A stretch of DNA of 64,000 bases from an uncultured Burkholderiales bacterium (GCA_903896615.1 CAITYM010000130.1:1-64000), one strand, 5' to 3'. Counted from the first letter of the stretch, positions 1 to 9,303 are shown. Notes: a model not told the origin generated them from the sequence alone. A program made the numbers and translations.

Positions 1-216
1 CTCTGCACTAGGAGTAAATATTCGTACTCTGTAGTCAGCCAATGGATTTGAGGGTTTCAATAGGAAAGTAGTTTCAGAGAGATTAGTCCAGTTAGCAAAT
101 TGTTGCATTTGCATTGTTGATAAGTCATCAGCATGGTGTACTACAGCTAATGGATTCCCAAGTAGTGGTTGATTTGTAAACACATCGACTTGGTGAAATG
201 AATAAGATTTAGCCAT
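1..216 (-). CDS. PhzF family (phenazine biosynthesis-like) protein, N-terminal part, truncated by window edge
   Basis: Minus-strand reading from ATG at 216: MAKSYSFHQVDVFTNQPLLGNPLAVVHHADDLSTMQMQQFANWTNLSETTFLLKPSNPLADYRVRIFTPSAE, typical PhzF N-terminus (QVDVFT..P..GNPLAVV, ..NLSETTF). Absent from the ORF track because it runs off the edge. Confidence 0.85.
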   Translation of the reverse strand, partial: MAKSYSFHQVDVFTNQPLLGNPLAVVHHADDLSTMQMQQFANWTNLSETTFLLKPSNPLADYRVRIFTPSAE

Positions 217-935
217 TTTTAATACAAATTAATATGTAGTGGATTAAAGCAAAAAGTGCAACGTTGACTGTAAGTTAAGAGGCTGAGAGTGATTTAGTAT
301 TCATGGCTTCTTGACCTGGACAGCTAAATTGTCCTGACCTATAAACAACTCAGCTAGAGTGAACGATACCAGATTTTTCACCTCACGAAACTAGGACTTA
401 GTCACACTTAAATTTCCAAGAACCTTAGCCGTAGCAAGTCCACCATTTCTAGCGAGATTAGTGGGAACAAAAGGGACAGCGGGTACCGACCCAAGTAAGC
501 CGATCAGCTTGCCCGGGAAATATCTCTGCTTACCTGCAACGCCAGGCGCATTGAGCCTGATGCGCTCAAAGCTGCATTTAACCGGATTGCCTAGCAACTC
601 AGCCCCTAACAGTTTGCTGCGGAGTAGCCTATTTGCCATTAAACGTTTATCACATTATCTATTCAGATAAAGCTGCTGGAGGGGCTATTTGTAAGAATCG
701 CAGATAATGGATTGCTTAGACAGTACTTACCGAAAAAGAGAACTTTATCAATAGTAACGGACGCGTGGCTTAAAATGATCAAACGCCAGCTTGTCAATTG
801 ACCTAGAAATTAGGATTCAAGACACAGAGCAAGGTGTTTCATGAAACTCTAAACCTTGATGCACTTCATAATTAAGTACGCGTGATTTTAAGGTTGAATT
901 TTTTGGGTTTAACAACCATCAAATCTATATAAACT

Positions 936-2201
936 ATGCGCATTGGATTGCAAACATGGGGAAGCGAAGGAGATATCAATCCCTTCATAGCTCTAGCAGC
1001 AGGACTGGTGAAAGCTGGTCATAACGTCAAACTCTACATCACTGAAGTTTCTGAAAGAGATTATTCAAAGAGTGCAAACGACTATGGATTTGAGCTTGTA
1101 AACGTGCCCAATCCTATGCTTCCAAGTGTTGATATGATGGCCAAAATGAGTGATGCATTTAAGGCTATTCGTGACCCAAGTGAGCAACTAAAAATAATAA
1201 ATAAATATTTCCTGTATCCAGCAGAAACAGCGATGTTTAATGCCGCAACTGAATTATGCGATACAAGTGATTTAATAGTTAGACATATTTTCTGTTACCC
1301 CACTCAACTCGCTGCTGAACTCGCTAATGTAAGAGTTGTAACGCTGTACCCTGTGCACAACATATTTCCAAATCCTCACCAAGCTCCTTTTGGGGCAGTT
1401 AATTTAGGTCGTTGGGCTATTCCACTTTGGTGGAGGCTAGCTCAGTGGTTAATTAATAAAATATTTCTAAATCAAATAAATGACTTGAGAAGAAAATACC
1501 AAGCCCCTTTAATCAGTAATGTGCTGAAGCAGGCTTGGAGTAATGATACCTTGAATCTAATTGCAGTTAGTAAAGCAGTCTGCCCCAGAGAAATAAGTTG
1601 GCCCACAAATTTTAAAGTTTGTGGATTCTTAAACACATCAGAAGTTTATGAAGAAACAAAACTACAAAGAGAAGTTGTTGATTTCTTAAACGGTGGAGGA
1701 GCACCTATTTACTTTACATTTGGCAGCATGCTTGTACCCAACAAAGATTCCTGGCTCAAGGTATATGAAATTTGGAGAGAGACAGTCATCAAAATGGGCT
1801 GTAGAGCTATTTTCCAGCTACCAATATCTGAAACAACCCAATTTTCAAACGAATCCAATATCTTAATCGTAAAACGATTGCCACATAACTTAGTATTTCC
1901 TCATTGCGCTGCAGTGATACATCACGGTGGAGCGGGAACTACGCAATCAAGTTTACTTGCAGGTTGTCCAAGCGTTGTTGTAGCCCATATTGCCGATCAA
2001 CCTTTTTGGGGGAGTGAGTTAATGCGACTTGGTGTTTCTCCTGGTTACATGAGAAAAAGCGAATTAAGGACCGCATTACTAATTAAATACATATCTTTGA
2101 TTTTTAAAAATTCTAATTATCGTGACAATGCGCTCAGAATTTCTAAAGCAATGAAGGAGGAAAACGCAATCAAGACTGCCATCGAATCACTGATCGCTTA
2201 A
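936..2201 (+). CDS. GT1/UGT-type glycosyltransferase
   Basis: N-terminal MRIGLQTWGSEGDINPFIALAAGL; C-terminal VIHHGGAGTTQSSLLAGCPSVVVAHIADQPFWG donor-binding motif. Confidence 0.85.
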   Translation: MRIGLQTWGSEGDINPFIALAAGLVKAGHNVKLYITEVSERDYSKSANDYGFELVNVPNPMLPSVDMMAKMSDAFKAIRDPSEQLKIINKYFLYPAETAMFNAATELCDTSDLIVRHIFCYPTQLAAELANVRVVTLYPVHNIFPNPHQAPFGAVNLGRWAIPLWWRLAQWLINKIFLNQINDLRRKYQAPLISNVLKQAWSNDTLNLIAVSKAVCPREISWPTNFKVCGFLNTSEVYEETKLQREVVDFLNGGGAPIYFTFGSMLVPNKDSWLKVYEIWRETVIKMGCRAIFQLPISETTQFSNESNILIVKRLPHNLVFPHCAAVIHHGGAGTTQSSLLAGCPSVVVAHIADQPFWGSELMRLGVSPGYMRKSELRTALLIKYISLIFKNSNYRDNALRISKAMKEENAIKTAIESLIA

Positions 2202-2570
2202 AGCAGCTTGCTAAGGTAGAAGGCAAAGCGCTTATTAATTGATAGAAACGCTTATCTCAATTGCCTTACCTATATTTATCTTAAAAGTAATTAATTTAAC
2301 TGCTTGGATAACTAAAACACTTGAGCATTCAATCCTACGGGATAGGGGTTTTACCGATTTTTAGATTTATTTTGGCGTACTAAACTTGCCAAAATTATGT
2401 GGGAATCTTAGAAAAAATCCTGAAATCAACTTTTTTAGACTTCAGTTACTTTTGTTATCATGAATAATATCAACTCTATTTCCCTCCTGTTACAACCTAT
2501 TTTTTAATACGATCTATGCTTTTACTAAGGCAAAAATGAAAAGTAACACAAGTCCCTGGATACACCACAA

Positions 2571-3515
2571 ATGAACGACTTAAGTGTTCGTGAAATTTTA
2601 CTCGCTCAACCTCGTGGATTTTGCGCAGGGGTAGAACGCGCAATAGAGATTGTTGAGAGAGCATTGATTAAATTTGGAGCGCCCATTTATGTCAGACACG
2701 AGATAGTACACAACACTTATGTAGTCAACCATCTCAAACAAAAAGGAGCAATATTTATTGAGAATATCAATGAGGTTCCGCTAGGCTCAACACTTATTTA
2801 TAGCGCTCACGGAGTACCTAAAGTTGTTGAACATCAGTCTGAAATGAGGCGCCTTAAAGTATTTGATGCGACTTGTCCCTTGGTTACAAAAGTTCATATC
2901 GAACTCATCAAATTAGCCGATGAAGGGTATGAATTCATAATGATTGGACACAAGGGTCACCCCGAAGTTGAAGGCACTATGGGACAAATCGAGGGAGGAA
3001 TACACTTGGTAGAGAGTTTAGAAGACGTTGCGAGTCTGTCCCCAACTCAAACAGACTTATTAGCAGTGGTTACCCAAACAACCTTGTCTGTGGACGATAC
3101 TGCAGAAATTGTCCATGCAATTAAGGAGAGATTTCCACGGGTCAGGATGCCAAAGCAACAAGACATTTGTTACGCAACACAAAACAGACAAGATGCAGTG
3201 AAGGTGATGGGCTCTCAAGTTGATCTAATCATCGTCGTTGGAAGTTCAAATAGCTCTAACTCTAATCGCCTTAAGGATTTAGCAATAAAACAAGGCACCA
3301 AAAGCTTTATGGTGGATTCAGCCGCTGACTTAGATCCCGCTTGGTTTGATGTTTACCAAAGTATTGGCGTAACGGCTGGCGCATCTGCCCCCGAGATATT
3401 AGTTCAAGAGCTAATTACAGAATTGAAAAAACTTGGAGCTTTAAGTGTTAGACAACTTAAAGGAGTAGAGGAGAACTTTAAGTTTCCCTTGCCCAAGGGA
3501 TTAAAAACAGATTAG
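2571..3515 (+). CDS. ispH: 4-hydroxy-3-methylbut-2-enyl diphosphate reductase
   Basis: LAQPRGFCAGVERAIEIVERAL, YSAHGVP, DATCPLVTKVH, IGHKGHPEVEGTMGQ, GSSNSSNSNRL motifs. Confidence 0.97.
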   Translation: MNDLSVREILLAQPRGFCAGVERAIEIVERALIKFGAPIYVRHEIVHNTYVVNHLKQKGAIFIENINEVPLGSTLIYSAHGVPKVVEHQSEMRRLKVFDATCPLVTKVHIELIKLADEGYEFIMIGHKGHPEVEGTMGQIEGGIHLVESLEDVASLSPTQTDLLAVVTQTTLSVDDTAEIVHAIKERFPRVRMPKQQDICYATQNRQDAVKVMGSQVDLIIVVGSSNSSNSNRLKDLAIKQGTKSFMVDSAADLDPAWFDVYQSIGVTAGASAPEILVQELITELKKLGALSVRQLKGVEENFKFPLPKGLKTD

Positions 3516-3543
3516 TCTACGCTCGATAGATTGCTGATGCAGT

Positions 3544-4452
3544 CTAGTTATTAGCAATCAAGGAAAGAGCCAGATTTACAGCTTCCTTGGCATCCACACA
3601 TATGGCAGAGGCGCCAAAATCACTGGCGTCGTGATTTTCAATTGTGAAGATAGGTCCCCCTAATAATATTGCAACACGTGGATTTCGCGATGATTTTCTA
3701 ATCTCAGAAACCAACGGGGCTAGCTCAGTGAGCTGTGCTTGAATACTTACTGATAGGCCCACAGCATCAAACCATTCGTTACGAACTGCCTGAACAAGCC
3801 CATTAATTGTGGGCGAAATCTCCAGAACTACCTGCCATCCCTCTTTGCGAAAAAATTCAGACACAATTGACGGGCCTAACAAATGCTCAGAACCTGGGGC
3901 AGCAGCAATCATAATTCTTCTTACCTCCCCTTGAATCAGAGGACCATCAATGTAGGAAAACCCAATACCACGAGTTACCGAATGCATTCGCACAAGACCA
4001 TGAGTGACTAGATAAAAATCTAGATTGTTTGTCATCCATTGATCACCTAGGTAACGTGCTGCAGGGGTGATTAGATCTAAGAATATATTTTCTTTTGTTA
4101 AACCTTCATTTAAGTAACGCTCGATAAGTTGTAACGGTGCATCGTGGTTATCTGATGTGCACATTAACGCAAACTGCTGAATCTCAAGCTCAGTTGGCAA
4201 GGCACGTTGAGGGTCCAAATTTTGAATTTCGATTGGACTCATGTTTTGGGCGCCCAAGAGTCTTGGAATGATGTCCTCCTCAATAATGGACATAAGAGAG
4301 GAATTACATTCCACAGTGCTATCTCTAAAAATCTTTTGAGACCTATCACTAGAAGTTGTAGCTTTCTTGGAGAACATAGACATTGCCATGTTTGCAAAAT
4401 TACTAATTGATCTTATGGGGAGCGAAATATTTCCGGGCACATAGATGTTCAT
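3544..4452 (-). CDS. Cobalamin-binding regulator, AerR/PpaA-like (paralog 1, upstream of puc)
   Basis: B12-binding-domain-like C-terminus AAAPGSEHLLGPSIVSEFFRKEGWQV...VGLSVSIQAQ...ILLGGPIF; adjacent to puc genes. Confidence 0.8.
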   Translation of the reverse strand: MNIYVPGNISLPIRSISNFANMAMSMFSKKATTSSDRSQKIFRDSTVECNSSLMSIIEEDIIPRLLGAQNMSPIEIQNLDPQRALPTELEIQQFALMCTSDNHDAPLQLIERYLNEGLTKENIFLDLITPAARYLGDQWMTNNLDFYLVTHGLVRMHSVTRGIGFSYIDGPLIQGEVRRIMIAAAPGSEHLLGPSIVSEFFRKEGWQVVLEISPTINGLVQAVRNEWFDAVGLSVSIQAQLTELAPLVSEIRKSSRNPRVAILLGGPIFTIENHDASDFGASAICVDAKEAVNLALSLIANN

Positions 4453-4984
4453 AAAAGATGGGTCTATATATATATTAGCAATATAGCTTTACCTAAAATT
4501 TATCGCAGTAGGCCTGTATCTGCAATAGTATTTACCTTGCGTCAAGGGAATACCCTCCTACTTTTTAAATAATAAACAGGACTAAATAAATCACTCACAC
4601 AAAGAATAAATTGACTCTTAATTGAATTTTCATGATTTGAGCTCAGAAAAGAAGGCTATATGAGCAAGAAATTATGCGCAAAACATAAGTGAGACAGACA
4701 AATTTACCGAAAACTAATGATTTTTAAAAGTTTGAATTGTCAATTTAAAAAACATATTACTATGGTAAACCCTTGGTATTACCGCCAGCATAAGATCAAC
4801 ACTGAAAAACTTCTATGCGATGGCGAAGGATAGAACCAGCAATTTGCAAGCGCCTTCACAATAACTACTAATGATTTACTCAAATTAAATATTACATCAC
4901 ATTTAATTAATTTAAAGCAAAAATATAATTATTTATGGATATTTAAGTACTAATATCAGAACAAACCGGAGTTAATAATAACCG

Positions 4985-5002
4985 CGTTGATTAAAGTTGA
5001 CT
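4985..5002. promoter_or_regulatory. Degenerate PpsR/CrtJ-like site upstream of puc (CGT-N12-ACT)
   Basis: CGTTGATTAAAGTTGACT; shares AGTTGAC half with the other sites. Confidence 0.4.
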
Positions 5003-5076
5003 CGTGTCGTCACCACATATTTGAACTTTACTTTTCAATTCCAAATCCTACTTTAAAAAATAAATAGAATGATTAG

Positions 5077-5094
5077 TGTAAATATAAGTTGACT
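5077..5094. promoter_or_regulatory. PpsR/CrtJ-like site upstream of puc (TGT-N12-ACT)
   Basis: TGTAAATATAAGTTGACT, 8 bp before another TGT-N12-ACA site. Confidence 0.55.
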
Positions 5095-5102
5095 TTTATA
5101 AA

Positions 5103-5120
5103 TGTCTAACTTAAATTACA
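5103..5120. promoter_or_regulatory. PpsR/CrtJ site upstream of puc (TGT-N12-ACA)
   Basis: TGTCTAACTTAAATTACA. Confidence 0.6.
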
Positions 5121-5218
5121 CTATAGTAGATAGGTAATAAGATTCATGACCATGCAGGCCATGGAAAACCCTGGTGCGGGTTGAGCACTGAATTTGAACT
5201 TTGATAGGAGAAGAACCA

Positions 5219-5368
5219 ATGAGTGACCATAAAGTTTGGCCCACAGGTTTGACCGAGGCTGAGTCAGAGGAGCTACATCGACACATCGTCCAAGGAACAC
5301 AATTCTTTGGAATGATTGCTGCCTTCGCTCATCTTTTGGCTTATATCTATTCGCCCTGGCTTAAATAA
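5219..5368 (+). CDS. pucB: LH2 antenna beta subunit
   Basis: MSDHKVWPTGLTEAESEELHRHIVQGTQFFGMIAAFAHLLAYIYSPWLK (49 aa), AHxLAYxYxPWL motif; SD GGAG upstream; too short for the ORF track. Confidence 0.95.
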   Translation: MSDHKVWPTGLTEAESEELHRHIVQGTQFFGMIAAFAHLLAYIYSPWLK

Positions 5369-5382
5369 AAGAGGTACAGCAA

Positions 5383-5568
5383 ATGATTTACGGAAAAATG
5401 TGGTTAGTGGTAAAGCCCTCCGTGGGTGTTCCACTTATTATTGCAGCAGTAGCAGTTGCATCGTTTTCGGTGCATTTAGCTATTTTAAATAACACAACAT
5501 GGGTCAAAGCATTTCTGAACGGAAACGCCGACAAAGTTGCTGTTACAGCTCCAGCGGCCTCCAAATAG
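5383..5568 (+). CDS. pucA: LH2 antenna alpha subunit
   Basis: MIYGKMWLVVKPSVGVPLIIAAVAVASFSVHLAILNNTTWVKAFLNG...; ungapped alignment to LH2 alpha, His31 ligand. Confidence 0.95.
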   Translation: MIYGKMWLVVKPSVGVPLIIAAVAVASFSVHLAILNNTTWVKAFLNGNADKVAVTAPAASK

Positions 5569-5580
5569 CTACTGGATAAG

Positions 5581-5620
5581 GCACATGAATCAGTCGTTTT
5601 GTTTGATTCATGTGCTTTTT
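5581..5620 (+). terminator. Intrinsic terminator / attenuator between pucA and pucC
   Basis: gcacatgaatca-N-tgattcatgtgc perfect 12-bp inverted repeat followed by TTTTT. Confidence 0.85.
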
Positions 5621-5640
5621 AATTTCATGTTTTGTAAACA

Positions 5641-7092
5641 ATGACTAATGGCCTTCAACTTAACCGGACAGAAAACTCTACTCCAGTGGAAAAGTCATCC
5701 ATTAGCAAGAAAATAATTTATTCGTTTCTTCAGCGTGGTACCAAGTTTTTACCCTTTGCGGATGCGGCCTCCGTTAATCTCCCCCTATCTAGACTTTTAA
5801 GACTCTCTTTATTTCAAGTATCAGTTGGTATGGCCTTAGCTCTACTTATTGGTACTCTTAACCGGGTGATGATCGTTGAACTTCATGTTCCAGCATCATG
5901 GGTTTCAGTGATGGTCGCAATGCCCATCGTAGTTGCACCATTTAGGGCAATTATTGGCTTTAGCTCTGATGTCCATCAATCTCAACTGGGATGGAAACGT
6001 GTCCCCTTCATATGGAGAGGCACGATGGTGCAATTTGGTGGATTGGCGATAATGCCCTTTGCTCTGCTTGTTTTATCTGGCATGGGCCAAGCCTCCAGGG
6101 CCCCAGAATGGGTTGGCCATTTGGGCGCAGGCGTAGCATTTTTGTTGGTCGGCGCAGGACTTCACACAACACAAACAGCTGGCCTCGCCTTAGCAACTGA
6201 TCTAGCGCCCGAGGAATCCAGGCCCAAGGTGGTTGGACTCATGTACGTCATGCTACTAATTGGAATGATGTTAAGCGCACTGGTTTTTGGAATGATTTTG
6301 AAGGACTTCACGCCGGGTCGCCTGATTCAAGTCATTCAAGCTTCAGCACTTCTCACAATCGTATTAAATGTCATCGCACTTTGGAAGCAGGAAAGTAGAG
6401 TAAAAAAACCTTCATATCTCAAGCAGAAAACAGAGACCTTTAAGGAGTCTTGGATAAGGTTTTGTTACGGAGACCAAGCCCTGAGAAGGCTAATAGCGGT
6501 TGGACTCGGTACTATTGCATTCAGTATGGAGGACATCCTTTTAGAACCCTATGGGGGTGAGGTGCTTCATCTGAGTGTGGGTGCGACCACTGCACTTACA
6601 GCAACACTTGCATTGGGAGGATTAGTTGGATTTGCGTTAGCATCCAATATCTTAAGCAAAGGTTTTGACCCTTTTAAGATGGCAAGCATCGGCGCACTAT
6701 TCGGAATTCCTGCCTTCCTATGCGTCATCATATCTGCACCACTTGAATCGAGTTTGATATTTGCGTTTGGCATCTTCTCAATTGGTTTTGGTGGAGGCCT
6801 CTTTGGACACGGCACGCTCACTGCAACAATGAATCTAGCGCCGCCCGGTCAAAGTGGTCTTGCACTAGGGGCGTGGGGGGCTGTGCAAGCAACTGCTGCA
6901 GGAATCGCAATCGCAGTAAGCGGAATTATCAGAGACGTAATAGATTCAATCTATCAGGCGCCATTGGGTTACAACTGCGTTTACGCTTTAGAGATTGTGA
7001 TGCTTTTTGCAACCATAATTACAATGGCACCTCTTGTGCTGAAAATGCCAAGAGCACAATCAAACAATCAAATTCCTAAAGATTTAGGATAA
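5641..7092 (+). CDS. pucC: PucC, LH2 assembly protein (BCD-family MFS transporter)
   Basis: PFADAASVNLPLSRLLRLSLFQVSVGMALALLIGTLNRVMIVEL; downstream of pucBA. Confidence 0.93.
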   Translation: MTNGLQLNRTENSTPVEKSSISKKIIYSFLQRGTKFLPFADAASVNLPLSRLLRLSLFQVSVGMALALLIGTLNRVMIVELHVPASWVSVMVAMPIVVAPFRAIIGFSSDVHQSQLGWKRVPFIWRGTMVQFGGLAIMPFALLVLSGMGQASRAPEWVGHLGAGVAFLLVGAGLHTTQTAGLALATDLAPEESRPKVVGLMYVMLLIGMMLSALVFGMILKDFTPGRLIQVIQASALLTIVLNVIALWKQESRVKKPSYLKQKTETFKESWIRFCYGDQALRRLIAVGLGTIAFSMEDILLEPYGGEVLHLSVGATTALTATLALGGLVGFALASNILSKGFDPFKMASIGALFGIPAFLCVIISAPLESSLIFAFGIFSIGFGGGLFGHGTLTATMNLAPPGQSGLALGAWGAVQATAAGIAIAVSGIIRDVIDSIYQAPLGYNCVYALEIVMLFATIITMAPLVLKMPRAQSNNQIPKDLG

Positions 7093-7124
7093 TATAAACA
7101 TCATTTTTAACCAAGGAGAAAAAA

Positions 7125-7238
7125 ATGCACACCAGTACATTACTTTTTATCATCTGGGTCGTTGTATGCGTATTCTGGATTCTGAACCAGTTTCACAGGA
7201 GCAATTTACGCCGCGACTATCCAGGACAAATCAAATAA
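7125..7238 (+). CDS. Small single-TM hypothetical protein (37 aa)
   Basis: SD AAGGAG, ATG; MHTSTLLFIIWVVVCVFWILNQFHRSNLRRDYPGQIK; positive C-terminal flank. Confidence 0.65.
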   Translation: MHTSTLLFIIWVVVCVFWILNQFHRSNLRRDYPGQIK

Positions 7239-7288
7239 TTAGATTGCGCTGTGGCGCTAATAATCTATGTGTAGTAGTTTTTTAAGGG

Positions 7289-7594
7289 CTACCCTCTTAA
7301 GCTATCTCGCCAACAACTCTCAATTTCTGAACCAGTCATTGAGTCTAGGTGTTCGGCGGTGTAGTTTCCAGTTTCCAATAAGTGTTGTTTGTAACCGCGC
7401 AATTGCTTGAACTCCAGGTATTGATAAAGCGGGATTAATCCAAAAATTGGAATTAAGAAAAATAGCATGCCGTAGGGATAAAGAGGTAATCCAAGAAATG
7501 CGCATATTTTGTACAAACAGAAAAAGGTGAATACGGTAAATGTTGCGAGTACTAAATTTCTTGCGAACATAAAACTCTCCTTATTGATTTTCAA
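7289..7594 (-). CDS. Hypothetical small membrane protein
   Basis: 101-aa ORF with two hydrophobic segments; start may be the internal MFARNL. Confidence 0.55.
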   Translation of the reverse strand: MKINKESFMFARNLVLATFTVFTFFCLYKICAFLGLPLYPYGMLFFLIPIFGLIPLYQYLEFKQLRGYKQHLLETGNYTAEHLDSMTGSEIESCWRDSLRG

Positions 7595-7646
7595 TCATTC
7601 AACATCTTAGTAAATATAAACAGTCCACTTCAAATTGGGAAATAAA

Positions 7647-7784
7647 ATGAACTCATTAATGACTTTAAACAAGGTAAGAAAATTTGTAGATGACAAGGCG
7701 CTTGCCTTTATCGCTTTACTTTTTGTAGCGTTCTGTGGATTTTTTACTTTAGCCTATTGGATTAGTATAATGAACTTTTCTTAA
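7647..7784 (+). CDS. Small single-TM hypothetical protein (45 aa)
   Basis: MNSLMTLNKVRKFVDDKALAFIALLFVAFCGFFTLAYWISIMNFS; one clear TM segment; weak SD. Confidence 0.45.
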   Translation: MNSLMTLNKVRKFVDDKALAFIALLFVAFCGFFTLAYWISIMNFS

Positions 7785-7834
7785 GAAAATAAAGTTTGCC
7801 AAAAAAGCTAACTCCTAGCGATTTAAATTGTGAT

Positions 7835-8314
7835 TTAAAACCCGTTTAAGACAACGGTCTGCCAATTTAAGGCAGTTGCAATCGTTACCCATACAAGATA
7901 GGGAGAAATAAGTATGGAGGCCGTTTTCGAGTCGCGCCACTGGAAAACAATTAAAGAAAGCACCGATAGCCATAGAGGAATGCAGTCAATTAAAGACCAA
8001 TCGGGTCTGTGGAGTGTGAAGTATAAGTAACTCCAAAGAATGTTGAGCCCCCCGTTCAATACATATAGGGTCAAATAAAGCATCTTTCTTTTATGAGTTC
8101 TTGCAGAGTTCCAAGACAGCCATGCAGCGGCGGCACAAAAAGAAAATATCAAACTCCAAATTAAACCAAACGCAGGATCAGGTGGCTTCCAACTGGGCTG
8201 ATTCAAACTGAAGTACCAGTCATCTAGTTTAGTTAAAAAAGCACCTGTGCTAGCGCAGGCAACGCTTGCAAAAATACAAATGATTAATGACTGCCAACGG
8301 CGAAGAAAACTCAT
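7835..8314 (-). CDS. tspO: TspO/MBR family protein (tryptophan-rich sensory protein; CrtK of Rhodobacter)
   Basis: LNQPSWKPPDPAFGLIWSLIF ... LNGGLNILWSYLYFTLHRPDWSLID, TspO signature. Confidence 0.93.
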   Translation of the reverse strand: MSFLRRWQSLIICIFASVACASTGAFLTKLDDWYFSLNQPSWKPPDPAFGLIWSLIFSFCAAAAWLSWNSARTHKRKMLYLTLYVLNGGLNILWSYLYFTLHRPDWSLIDCIPLWLSVLSLIVFQWRDSKTASILISPYLVWVTIATALNWQTVVLNGF

Positions 8315-8373
8315 ATATTCATTGACCTCAAAAGCTTTTAATAACTAGCTGCGACCAGGTTGCGTATCTTACC

Positions 8374-9303
8374 TCAATGACTATCTATTTTGATAAACTC
8401 TAAAACATAACCCAAAGATACTTGAGAATTTTCTTCCTGCAAAAGATGACTAGATTTAGGCAGGAGTACCACTTGTGCGGTAGAAAGAACCCTTTTATAG
8501 TCAGCGCTATTGCTAGAAGGTATCATCTTATCACCCTCCCCCCAAAGCAAAAGTGTTGGAGACGTTATTCTTCTAAGCTTAGGAACAGGATCAGAGTTTA
8601 TGGTCTGCTTCATTCTCTCCAAAATCGCACTCCTAATCGTCGGGGCTCGTAACAAGTCGTAATAACGATCTAGTAGTTCGTCACTTATTAAAGATGAATC
8701 AAAGAAGGCTGGCTCTAAACTCTTTTTAACCAAAAACTTAGGCATGAAATATTTAATCAAATTCGCTATCGCCCCAGCATCATAGGGTCGCTCGCCCAAA
8801 ATTTGACCTTGACCTGGGAATCCATCGGGAGCTAAAAGTATGAGTTTTTTTACGCGCTGTGGGTAGGTGCTTGCAAAATTCCAAGCAATTCGACCTCCCA
8901 TGGAGTGGCCAACTATTATGGGATTGATAACCCCAATACGTTTTAAGAAGTTAGAGAGTCGCTCAACATCAGCTTCATCACTGTAATCATGGTCTGGGGA
9001 TTCTCCAGTGAGCCCAAAGCCTGCTAAATCGAGCCTAACGACTCGAAAATTTTGATCTAAAACACTAGACCACTGATCCCAGGTTTGCAAACTAGATCCA
9101 AAACCATGCAGCAATACAACCGTCTGAGCAGATTGAACACCAGTGTCACGGTAATGAACCCTTAAGCCGTTTACAAGCGTGAATTGACTAGGCGGTCCAG
9201 CGTACTTGCGCTCTAAGTCTGTACGGTTTAAATCAGGAGTAAAGAGAATCATAAGAAATAAACTTATTACTATTAATGTATAAAAAACGCGACTCTTCTT
9301 CAC
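8374..9303 (-). CDS. Membrane-anchored alpha/beta hydrolase
   Basis: LLHGFGSSLQTWDQW, VGHSMGGRIAWN nucleophile elbow, DGF..., LLLWGEGD; N-terminal TM. Confidence 0.88.
   Translation of the reverse strand: MKKSRVFYTLIVISLFLMILFTPDLNRTDLERKYAGPPSQFTLVNGLRVHYRDTGVQSAQTVVLLHGFGSSLQTWDQWSSVLDQNFRVVRLDLAGFGLTGESPDHDYSDEADVERLSNFLKRIGVINPIIVGHSMGGRIAWNFASTYPQRVKKLILLAPDGFPGQGQILGERPYDAGAIANLIKYFMPKFLVKKSLEPAFFDSSLISDELLDRYYDLLRAPTIRSAILERMKQTINSDPVPKLRRITSPTLLLWGEGDKMIPSSNSADYKRVLSTAQVVLLPKSSHLLQEENSQVSLGYVLEFIKIDSH

Noticed and set aside
391-670. Overlapping ORFs 391-639 (-) and 461-670 (+)
   Set aside because: No recognisable family, open on both strands in a locally GC-richer stretch; coding or remnant status cannot be decided from sequence alone.
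8374-9303. Alpha/beta hydrolase as bchO
   Set aside because: It is a generic membrane-anchored hydrolase and is not located between bchD and bchI; BchO identity cannot be supported without comparison.
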